The notes below the pieces were generated by a model that searched no databases, was not told the origin of the DNA, and saw only the letters and a program-made list of their open reading frames with translations. Below are positions 13,644 to 23,044 of a stretch of DNA of 64,000 nt, piece after piece. The stretch is from positions 7,425,019-7,489,018 of the forward strand of contig CM034605.1 in NCBI GenBank assembly GCA_020091685.1. Direction: 5' to 3'. The position numbers and the translations under genes are program-made. Origin of the DNA: Lutjanus erythropterus (taxonomy: Eukaryota; Chordata; Actinopteri; Lutjaniformes; Lutjanidae). Numbering within the stretch: position 1 is the first letter of the stretch; each line of letters opens with the position of its first letter.

Positions 13644-13927
13644 TCCGTCTCCCCAGTAGCTGGCTGCCTCCTGGCCTCCTCCTCCATGGGTCATTGTGGT
13701 ATTTAGGGTCAGACAAGAGCTCCAGTCATTGCGCCCTCCCCAGTGCCTCCCAGGCAGCTCTGCAGCCAACTTACGCCAGCTTGTCTGGCCCAATCGCCTC
13801 AAACAGCTATGGAAAACCGCCTTGGCTGTAACGTTCCCTGCATCCTCCTCCCAGCCAACGGAAAAGCGGGATATAGGAAAAACAACACGGTGGAGTAGTG
13901 GAGCCTTCTCTCAAAATGGATGAGAGC

Positions 13928-13934
13928 TATAAAA
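13928..13934 (+). promoter_or_regulatory. Candidate TATA box
   Basis: TATAAAA lies in a relatively repeat-free stretch, about 340 bp upstream of a consensus splice donor (AG|GTAAGG at 14273). A start site near 13958 would give a first exon of about 315 bases. This is inference from motif spacing only; there is no CpG island. Confidence 0.3.
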
Positions 13935-13957
13935 CATCTTTTACTTCTCTTCCTGAG

Positions 13958-14272
13958 AGAGCTCTTCTGTTGAGAACTTTTCACTTTTTCCTCCCAGCTC
14001 TCCTGGTTGCTTTTCCTCTTGGCGCTCCGTTACCAAGGGTTACCCCAGGAGGATTATGATTCGCTGCTGCTTTCGAAGTCGGGAGGGAGTTTCCACGTGT
14101 CCTTCGGTGCATCTGGGTGTGTGTGAGTCAGATGCGGTGTGTGTGTGCATGTTGCTTTAAGACTCAACGAGCCTTCACAGGGAGAATCCACTTTGAGATC
14201 AGAGAACAGCAGCTAGATTTCTCCTTTGCGAGCTGTTCAAAGAGCTCTTAGATTAAAGCCCGGGCCACAGAG
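13958..14272 (+). other. Candidate 5'UTR first exon of the TIAM2-like gene
   Basis: The segment is richer in GC than its surroundings and ends in a strong donor, CACAGAG|GTAAGG. It contains an upstream ORF of 34 codons (ATG at 14056, stop at 14158-14160). Spliced to the exon at 20671 it would give a conventional multi-exon 5'UTR. The start coordinate rests only on the TATAAAA at 13928 and is approximate. It could also be the first exon of an unrelated transcript. Confidence 0.3.
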
Positions 14273-17200
14273 GTAAGGCATGTTATGGGCTCTGTGTTTT
14301 ATCTGTCTCTTCCTTTGTTTCTCGTATTTACTGGATTAAGAGGAGCCTCGGGTGAAGAGGTTGTCCTGTGTTTCCTATTGTCCAGATCCACAGGTGTGGG
14401 TTCCAGTCTGTCTTTGCAAGTGTGAGTGCTGTTTAGTTTCCACCTGTATCTGTTAGATAGCAGTCTGTGCTTTAGTTTTATCTCTAGAGTTTGGTCTGCC
14501 TTGCTGTAAAAGCCTTGTAAAAAAAAAAGAAACAACAAAGTGACCCTTCACAATCTCAGCCTTTATCACTTCTGCTGTGGTCTGTCAACATTTCATTCAT
14601 TTCTCACGCTCAATCGTGAGAATAACAGAGTTTGACAAACTTACCACTGTCTAAACTTTTGTATCTCATGCTGAAATTGTTTGAAATGTTTAGAGACATT
14701 TTTTTTTTCTTGGCATCACTCAGGAATGACAGTGGCATACGTGTATAAATCTTTCAGAAAGCTGCCATGTCATTTTTGGTCAGGAGCCAGGCGCGGAGCT
14801 TCTAAATGCATAATGAAAAAGTCCGAAAGACACTTAACAAGCACTGTGATGGATGTTTGGTGGCTTTGGCTGAATCTGCCGCACAGTAATATGGGCTTTC
14901 AGCGAGTGATTCATAGATAGGCATTTCTCCTCATAAGCAAACAACCGCAGGATACTTTAAATCTGGTTCATATGACAAAAACTCAGCAGGAGTCGGCCTG
15001 CTCTTTGGCTCCAATACTTTCTTTTCTCTGCTTCCTGTTGTTGTTTTTGTACTAGGAGAAATTGTGGGTTGTTTTGCATGAGTTTGAATTGAACCTGTGT
15101 CTAAAAGAGTGAAGCTTTAAGCACACTGCTTCTTTAAGAGCTCAGTTGTCACAGTGCCAGCAGAAAGTGATAAGAGACAAGTCCCATGGGCTGTGATTTG
15201 ACAGCAGGAAGGCAGTGAGATTGTGTTAACAGTCACTACCAATAACAGATGACCTCATGGTTAGTAATTCACAGCATGATAATTGAAAAAGCATGAAACC
15301 TCGTTGGAACTTTCGATTGTTTGAGATTGTCTTTGCCACTTTATTTGTTGTTTGCATTGTTGATAGATGATTTCTCCCAGCAGAACTACGTTTATTAATC
15401 CAGTGCACATTTTTCAATTGAAAAAACATTTCAAGCTACTGTAAGGATTTTTTAAGTGGTTATGAAACAGTCTCAGTTTCATAGTGATGCCTCATTATGG
15501 CCTATATGTGCAGACCATCAGTGACAAGCTTGGCTGTTTCTGTGTAGTTATTCTTAAAGCTTGCTGCCAGGTCAGATTACCCTTGAAATCAGATGAAACT
15601 CGCCTGTGTTTACATTTTCTCAGACAGAGTTACAGTGAGTCATATATTAACCAGTTAAAACAAAACATGAAGACCTTTTCTTTGCAGAATTTTTATTTTT
15701 TATGTCATATTTTTGTGGTTATGGCGATGGAAACACTATTGCTTTCGTCCACAGGGGCCTCCAAAATCAGCAAAATCTGAAAGTTTCTAGTAGTAGCTTT
15801 AAAGTCGCTGTTTGAAGACGTTGATTGAATGTTCACATTTAGACGGTATTTAACCAGGAATTGCAATGATTACATTTTTCATCCACTACAATGTGCAAAT
15901 ATTAGTCACCTTTAACCCTCCCTAAGAAACTACAATGAAATTTCTGAGAAGAAAAAAATTGGTACAGGCAGGTCTCGAAACCCAGTTGGTTGAACAGGAC
16001 TGCAAGTGTTTTTCATGCTCTTTATTCTACCTCACTGTGCATATACCTTCGAATTAGTCAAAGCTCAAACCAAATGTCCAAGTACTTGCACATGCATGTT
16101 AGGCTACAGGAAGAAGCGCAATTTCTTTTCTTTATCTTAAGAACTTCTCCCATTACGATGCCCTGGAAGCTTCATGATGGCTGCAGATCAGCCTGTGCAG
16201 TTTGTATTCATGACCTGAATGTTGAAATTACATCTTTGTGTAGACTAGTAAAACATGACAAGAACAAGAATTTCTTCACACTGTGTACATGTATTGTGGT
16301 TGAAAAGAGATCTTGGATGTTAAAACCGAATATCATCCTGTTTTCAATGAGAAATCAATGTTAAAATCCCTGCTGGTGCTCCCTTGGTAGCCTTGTACCG
16401 CATGGTTAACCTTTATTTTCATCAATATTGCTCTACTGAATGTACTCTTTTGGGAAATCGTTGAAGAAGTCCAACAGGCTTTCTGTATCTCTAAGGTTTT
16501 ATGGCAAAGGAGGTTAAAAAACTGCACCAACAGCATCATGCTATATGTCAGTTCTCTGGGGAGTTCCCTTGTGTTTCACACTGCTGCCTCTGAGTTTGTT
16601 CCTCCAGCTTTGTTCCTCAAGTTTAGATTCAAGGACAAGAGGGTCAAACATAGTTCTCCAGACTTTTCAACAAATGCACGGTGGTCCTCATGTAGGAAAG
16701 AGACAGTTACTTCCTCAGCACACCGCCTTCATGTACCTACTGTGTTTATACCATGTCGAGGTGTGGCCCATTCCTCACCATTCGTCTGAGCTCTAGAACC
16801 AAGACACATGTAGTGCCAGACTAAACATGGAGCTTATGTGGGAGTCACCCAGGGGCAGCCTGAGAAGAATGCCAGGTCATGGGGTGTGTCGAGGAGCGTT
16901 AAGGGTGCCAGTGGTCCCTTGGCCCCTGAGCAGATGGCCTGTAGGAAGCCTATTGATGAGAACAGAGGACTGAAGGGGAAGAGGGAGGGAGAGTTCAGAC
17001 TGGGCGCGCTGGTTTGCAGCTAAAAGGAAGACTTGTCTTGTTGTTCTCTCCTGAAACAGTCGCACAATACTCCAGTTCAAGACACAGCAGAAGGCAAACG
17101 TGTGTGTCTTTAGGTTTGTGTGTTGGCATGCCTTTGAGCCTTTCATACCCACAGCACTGCTCTGTGTGAATAAACTTTGCAAGAAAAGCGTCAGTGGTGG

Positions 17201-18047
17201 TGTTTAAAAGAAGGCAGTCATGGTGACAAGTTCGACAAGCAGCTTTATGCTGACGCCGAGTGTTGTCAGCAGCTGCTTCCTTGGCCTTTACTCCACAGAG
17301 AGCATTGTTTAGTTACTCTCCATTCATGTAGAGGGACTTAAAATTACTTACCATCACTTTGTAGCTTCAGGATACAAGAAAACCCACAAAATATCCCTAT
17401 ACTTGCCATGCTTACTGGGAACTAGTGATGCTAACCAGAGGTGGGACCATTCACCCACAATGGCTTCATCAAGTCATTATTTTGCAAGTCACAAGTAAGT
17501 CTCAAGTCTTTTCAGACAAGTCCAAAGTCAATACTGACAAGTTCTATGCCTGACACTTCGAGTCCTAAACAAGTCATGATAAAGTAATGAGTTTCAAGCC
17601 TCATTGATTTACATTGTAACTTAGCTGTTAAGTTAATGTTAGGTAAACATTAGCTTGCTGCCTATATTAATATTAGCCTTGAACTGCCTTTTTTATTGCA
17701 ACTTCAAATGTTGAACAAAGTTGGAAGTTGTTGCATCTTCATTTTGCTTACTACGGTAAATTTTTTTATGGACAAAATTATCTTTGGTATCATTTTTTTT
17801 GCAACTGGCGCTCAGTAACGCAATTTTAGTTCTTATGGTTCTCTCCTGCAACTTGATTGGAGCTGTTGGAATGGTTTAAAACAAAATGGATCTGGATATT
17901 GTAGGGAAATAAGTGTCGATTTGCTGAATGAATAGTGCTTAAGTTAGTTGATTCTAGAAATTAAGGAAAATGATTTGTGGCACACCTCTTAACAAATAGC
18001 ATACTTCCTTCCTTAAATCCTTGTCCTTGGTGCAACTTATTTTAAAG

Positions 18048-18876
18048 TAGACTTGCACCGATTTCAACTTTCTCAGCCGATTCTGATTTTCGATTTTTGA
18101 GGGGTCTGACCTACCGATTCCGATTTTGGCCGGTTCCGATTTTCAGTCTTTCTAAGAACTGTAATTGACAGCATTCACAAACATTTTTGCAACTTTTCTT
18201 GTAAATATGTTCATAATAAGACACTGACTAATTTTATATTAAGATTATGAATTGGGTGAACGTGACCTCGCGAGATCATCTCGCGGGATTTCGTGGGACG
18301 CGATTTCACGTGATCTTTTGTGGAAGCGGATGTAAAAACCGGAGACTAACGCGGTGCAACAGTTTGAAGTAAAACTTTGCCGTGAGAAAAACAAACACAG
18401 AAGTTAAAGGAGTCTGGATGAGAAAATGTTTGAGGAGACGCATCAACACATGTTGTTTATTCTTCAGCCAGAAGAGGAGGTGAGATTTTAACTGTCCCTC
18501 TGTGAGCAGCAGTCTGCTGCTAGCTTGCTAGCATTAGCCTGAAGTGCGAGAGAGTTTACGGCTGTTTTGCGACGTTGTCAGCTGCTCTGTCTCGTTGTAG
18601 ACTGTCTGTCTTCTCTTTATCCTGTTCTTGGAATCTGTCTCTGACACCAGCTTCAAGCAGACGTGTGTCAGAGTGTGTAGCTGTTATCAGCGCTGTGTTG
18701 ACGTCGCGGTCAGTTTGTCTGCTGCGCGCATGACGTGACCATCGTGCAGAACATGTGTGTGACAATGACGGGCACAGAACCGGATTTGTGACGCTGACCG
18801 GCCGGTCACCGGTCAAGGCCAGTCACGTGAAAACCGGCCCGATTCCGAGCATTGCCGATTAATCGGTGCAAGTCTA
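18048..18876. mobile_element. Non-autonomous hAT element (829 bp)
   Basis: The 5' end TAGACTTGCACCGATT (18048-18063) and 3' end AATCGGTGCAAGTCTA (18861-18876) are perfect 16-bp inverted repeats. The element is flanked by the perfect 8-bp direct repeat TTTTAAAG (18040-18047 and 18877-18884). An 8-bp duplication with TA-starting inverted ends is the hAT signature. No transposase is encoded. The interior keeps a GC-rich promoter-like stretch, a short open frame at 18426-18479 and a donor-like GGTGAG at its end, so it looks like an internally deleted derivative of an autonomous copy. Confidence 0.93.
18266..18313. promoter_or_regulatory. Promoter-like CpG-rich segment inside the hAT element
   Basis: CCTCGCGAGA at 18266-18275 differs by one base from the vertebrate TCTCGCGAGA core-promoter motif. 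A palindromic E-box, TCACGTGA, lies at 18306-18313. CpG density is clearly above that of the flanks. It is probably the leftover promoter of the parental transposase gene; activity is unknown. Confidence 0.4.
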
Positions 18877-20192
18877 TTTTAAAGCCAAAAGGCTCAAGTC
18901 CAAGTTATTGTCAAGTCCTACTCAAGTTGCAAGTCCATAAGTCTGATGCTAACAGATTCCAAGGGTCAACTCTTGTATGCATTTGCAAGAATTTTAGACA
19001 CGGGCTGTAATGGACAGTTTGGGGAATTGAGTAGGAAAAAATGTGTTTTCCCACAGATTTAGGTTAAAGAGGGGGACTCAAATGCTTAGAGTCAGGAGAG
19101 TGGTTAAGTGCAGTTGACCATGCAGCCATAAGCTTTGCTTTGCCTGGGGTCCATGTGAACCATGGACCTGGTTCAACAAGCATGACAAAGCTGGAAATTA
19201 TTGGTGTGTTACCCGCAGAAAGCTGCTTGGGTAGGTGAGTTCAGGGTTAGAGTGCTTAGATTGTTTCTCTCAGTATCAGTGCTGCTTTTATTCAGTATCT
19301 CCTCCCTCTGGTTCACTCTACCTCACGAGGAATGAAGCAAGTGTTTGGTTAATCCTCTGATCAGCTCAGAGTAATGGTTCAAGTTCATTACCAGGCCTGC
19401 TGAGTCTCTGGCCAAGTTTCCACTGCGCTTTTCAAGTGCTACTTTTTCACACTCATTGTAAACAGTGTAAAGAAGGAGAGAATAATTTCCTTGTGTGGCT
19501 CCTTGTCATGTTTGATTATTTTGTAACACTACTCTGGATCTTTGCCCTGGCCTTAAACTCCAGGATCTAGTGCCTCATGTGTTTTACATTTAAAATATTT
19601 AAGCTCCCTGGAATTTCCCTCTGAACTTCATACACTCTCTTACAGTAGTCCATTTACTCAGCCAGCCAACAGTATTTAATCTCACCTCACAGTCAAGGTG
19701 CAACCAAGCAAGAGTAGATAAACTCTTAATGCTGCAGATCACTTAATCCTGAAGGTTAGGGCTTTTGGCAGGGGGTGTTTACACTGTAACCTTACACATG
19801 CTGTACGTGTGCTGCGAGGCTTAGTGGAGTTAGCACTATTTGAAAGCCTTCCTGGAGTGTGCGCTACATGCATGTAACTGGGTTATATTACACACACACA
19901 AGACAGAGTCACACTGCTTCTCGGAAGATGCCCCAGTGCCTCCACAAAAAGAGCGCTCCTCACTCAGCCATTTCTGGTTTTGGATCTTGCCCTCGGACAA
20001 ATTTGGCGGTGACTAGTGAAAAAAAGGAGCCAGCCAGGATTCCAGGGTTTAAAAATAAACAGACGGGTAAACTGTAGCCGGCTTTCAAAAACTTTCCCAA
20101 CCCCGATCAAAGACGACGTCATTTACTTGTGGGGAGGTGGAAAAATGCTACTAATGTTTGGTTTGGATGGCTCATTCAGGAGAGCTTGACTT

Positions 20193-20208
20193 GGGGGGGG
20201 GGGGGGGG
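20193..20208. repeat. Poly-G run (16 G)
   Basis: A single uninterrupted run of 16 guanines. Such runs can form G-quadruplex structures and are prone to sequencing-length error. Confidence 0.9.
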
Positions 20209-20670
20209 TGTAGTGGAGTAGTTTGAACTAGTCATACTGTAGCGCCAGGGTGGCACTACTGTACTCTGCTGTCTGGTGCAGCACGAAGCTCGGTTGATGT
20301 GATATAACTGGGAACTAGGATGGAGTGAAGTTTGTTGGAGTTTTTAGAGGAAATGTTTTCTCTCCAGGATGTTGGCTGAACCATTTTTTTCATTTTTGCC
20401 ATTTTTCCAGTAAGAACAAACTTTTTTCCAGACAGAGAAAATCTCAAACTGCTAGAAGACAATCCCAGATTCTGTCAGTATTGCACTGTCTTTCTTTATA
20501 CCAGTCAGAAACGAGTAGTGCCGCCTACTGTTCTCTCCCAAATGCTGGGGATTAGGTTGACTGTTCAGCTGGCACACCTGTTATCAAACATGGAGCTCAC
20601 TGCACATGATAAATTACAGTCCTGTAGAAAGAGACTAAGCACTAAGTCAGCTTCTCTCTGTGTGTTTCAG

Positions 20671-20712
20671 ATGAGCCAGACAACAAAGGAATCAGTTTAT
20701 TTTGAGAAATGA
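20671..20712 (+). promoter_or_regulatory. Upstream ORF in the 5'UTR exon
   Basis: A 13-codon ORF ends in TGA overlapping the ATG of a second 8-codon ORF at 20709-20735. If transcribed, this pair would reduce or gate initiation at the main start at 21872. Inference only. Confidence 0.35.
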
Positions 20713-20767
20713 AGCGGAGGGAACCTTGCACATAGAAGCTCCAATCTGAAAAGACACTTTCAGACAG
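20671..20767 (+). other. Probable 5'UTR exon of the TIAM2-like gene
   Basis: A pyrimidine-rich tract ending TGTGTTTCAG precedes position 20671 and a strong donor, CAGACAG|GTGAGT, follows 20767, defining a 97-base exon. It lies 1.1 kb upstream of the coding exon. It carries two small upstream ORFs: ATG at 20671 (13 codons, stop at 20710-20712) and ATG at 20709 (8 codons, stop at 20733-20735), whose start overlaps the first stop as ATGA. Neither is in frame with a long protein, so the exon is best read as 5'UTR. An exon starting exactly with ATG is a coincidence to keep in mind. Confidence 0.6.
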
Positions 20768-21865
20768 GTGAGTCGAACAACTTTGGCCTTCATATCTGAG
20801 CCGTCAGTATTATATGCTTGATTAGTTATTATGGTTTTGTATTTTTCATATTTATTTTTCAGAGTTTCAGAGTTTTTTTTTTTTTTTCAAAAACAGTTTA
20901 ATTTCACTTAATTTCCAGAGTGGGTGTGTTCATTGCAGTTTAGTTATTATTGTTTCAAAATATTTGGTTTTAGTTGAATTTTTATCAGTTTCAGTGATAG
21001 CTTTTGATTTTACATTATTTTAATATGGGGGTATTTGTCTGGAGCAAGATTTAAGCGATATTCAGAATAGGTATTACAATACAACACGTTGTCAAGGCGC
21101 AACTAACTCAATTTTTTTCACAGCTAGTTTTCAAATATGTCGGTCCTTAAAATATCCATTATTTAGTCATGATTTAAACCTGGATTTTGTATTACAGCAC
21201 CTTTACCTAGGGTGTTATAGCCCTTCCACAGATTGTAGCGAGGTTTGTTTTAGACCCTAATCTACTTGGTGTTCTAATTCAGAGACTTGAAGACTGTGTT
21301 ACCTGTTACGTAATCACAACACAGACATCAGTAGTCTTACAGTCTCTTACAGTCCCTGCAGTTTATGTTCAATAGCATCAGCAACCCTGTAATGAAACGT
21401 CTGTCTGGTCACAGCTTTCCGTCATGAATGTAAGAGTGTTCTGCACAGTCTGGAAGTGATTTTTTTTCATTGTCCTGAACTCTGTCACACATAACAGCCA
21501 TGACAGCCTAAAGCCTGTTCATCTGACTTGACTTTTCTATAGACAGAATGGAAGAATGTAGTAAAATGAGAGGGGGGTAGACCATACAGGTTAATGACCA
21601 GATGTGATAGAATTACTTATAGCTGTTGTCTTCAAAAGGCATGAGGAAGATATTAGACTTGCTGCTGTTTAATCTGAAAACAGACACAACGATTATGTGT
21701 GTGTATGATTTTATGGGAGTGTAGTCATTATTGTTTATGAGTAATAAGTTAATTTTATGTCTCTGATGAGCTGGCATTATGACATACCATGTTATTTATA
21801 TACTGCCTTATGAGTGAGTGCCATGGCTTTTCCAGTAGCGTAATTCTTTGTTTTATGTTTTCCAG
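20768..21865 (+). other. Intron before the first coding exon (1098 bp)
   Basis: AT-rich sequence bounded by GTGAGT and TTTTCCAG. It has a T-rich run near 20873-20887 and no recognised element or gene. Confidence 0.55.
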
Positions 21866-23044
21866 GCAGCAATGGGAAATTCAGAGAGCCAATACAGCAT
21901 CCAGGGCCCCAAAGGCACCAGCTTTGTCTTCCCGGGGAAACAGAAGCCATGCTCACTGAAGCACCGCTCAGCCAAAGACGATGCTCTGTCTCCACATACG
22001 TGGTGGAAAAGTGCCCCAGTGGGCTCAGGGTACAAGGCTAGGTGTGTTGGCCGTGGCTGTCTGTCCCCTCCGAAAAGCCGCCAGCCTTACTCCCCAAGGC
22101 ACTATGACTACATCTCAAGGGGAGCGAGGGGCAGCCCGAGTGAGCATCGCTGGCATCGATCGCCTGGATGTGGTATACGAAGGCGACATATGTCTGATGA
22201 ATATGAAGATAATCCATATGGTGCTGAACTTAATGGACACACCCTGAATGGACTGGGTGATGAACATGAGGCTTTAGAGGAGCAGAGCAGTCCACGAGTG
22301 GTGATCAAAAAAGATGGCAGTCTCAGGGTGGAGTTCACCAACACCTCAGGCAATCCGCTCCTTCTGGACGAGGCTTCTGGTCCCGTACAACTCCTCAAGT
22401 TCTCTCCAAACCTGGAGTCTGCCTCCACTCCCAGTCTGCCTGGTTCGAGTGGTAGCAGGCAGGATGGCCATCGGAGTGGTCCACCACCAGCCTCTACCTC
22501 CTCCACGGCCAGGACCAGCAAAGGGAGCTCACTGAGCTCAGATGGTTCTTGGTATGATTCTCCCTGGGGGCCCAGCACAGAGCTCTGTGAACAGGACCAA
22601 CCCTGCTCTGCTAGCAGGACCCTTGTCCACTCCCCCGTCCACCAGCTGGACTCCTTCACTGAACAGTCTCCCCCTGTGTCCATCACAGACCTTTACAAGG
22701 ACCCCACAATGGCTGCTACGTTTCCCACAGCCAGGGACCTGTCCTCCCAGCTACAGCAGCCTGCAGTCCAGAGGACACACCGGGCCTCTTTTGCCTCAGT
22801 CCTTGATGTTCCATTGGAAGAAGAATGCATCGAGGCCCGCCAGTACTCTTCATACACCCTGCCCTGTCGCAGGCCCAAAGCCCACACCCTGAGCGAGGAT
22901 CTGGACCAGTATCCTAACCAGGAACCACACCAGGAGCAGGCTGTAGCTGATTTCAGCTTCCATAAGAAAGACTCCATCAAAAACCGCATCAGACGCCTCA
23001 GTGACTGGACAGGCAGCCTCAGCCGCAAGAAGAGGAGGTCTCAG
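21866..23044 (+). CDS. tiam2: tiam2 coding exon 1 (residues 1-391), N-terminal region
   Basis: The acceptor TTTTCCAG precedes 21866; the ATG is at 21872 in a strong context (G at -3, G at +4). The donor CTCAG|GTGAGT follows 23044, phase 0. Gly2 followed by N-S-E-S fits the N-myristoylation pattern, as known for TIAM proteins. The rest is a Ser/Pro-rich, probably disordered segment with conserved islands: [28 protein letters not shown], and a basic block near the end with [16 protein letters not shown], whose RRLSDW is a plausible basophilic kinase or 14-3-3 site. An upstream in-frame ATG at 21857 lies inside the acceptor tract and is not used. Several open frames overlap on the other strand but lack splice logic. 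Confidence 0.95.

Larger units (their letters stand above)
1..13900. other. Upstream non-coding region
   Basis: I find no exon with convincing splice sites and coding content here. The open frames are short, are mostly driven by simple repeats, and match nothing I know. The region holds a (GA)n tract, a (CA)n tract, a CACTG-ended element, one copy of the TTAA-type fold-back element, a reverse copy of a common dispersed repeat and a tandem-repeat-cored element, each listed separately. It is either intergenic or an early intron of the TIAM2-like gene; sequence alone does not decide. Stretches near 10500-10640 and 11870-12000 are rich in homeodomain-type TAATT words and free of recognised repeats, so they could be conserved regulatory elements, but that is inference. 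Confidence 0.6.
17446..18960. repeat. CAAGTC-rich dispersed repeat split by a hAT insertion
   Basis: The left part has repeated 'caagtc', 'aagtctcaagtc' and 'acaagtcatgat' words up to about 17600. The same vocabulary resumes right after the hAT element ('ctcaagtccaagt', 'caagtcctactcaagt'). The flanks look like one older element into which the hAT copy at 18048-18876 inserted. Outer limits are approximate. Confidence 0.55.
14273..20670 (+). other. Putative 5'UTR intron
   Basis: No coding exon is recognised. About 14.3-17.4 kb is ordinary low-copy sequence with nothing identifiable. 17446-18960 is a degenerate CAAGTC-rich repeat interrupted by a hAT element at 18048-18876. A run of 16 G lies at 20193. 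The call depends on the two proposed 5'UTR exons being real. Confidence 0.35.

Noticed and set aside
18556..18816. 86-codon minus-strand open frame inside the hAT element
   Set aside because: It has no transposase or ZBED-type motif and lies within a non-autonomous element.
22108..22686. 192-codon antisense open frame opposite tiam2 exon 1
   Set aside because: It is the shadow of a GC-rich coding exon. The plus frame carries the conserved TIAM2 motifs and proper splice sites.
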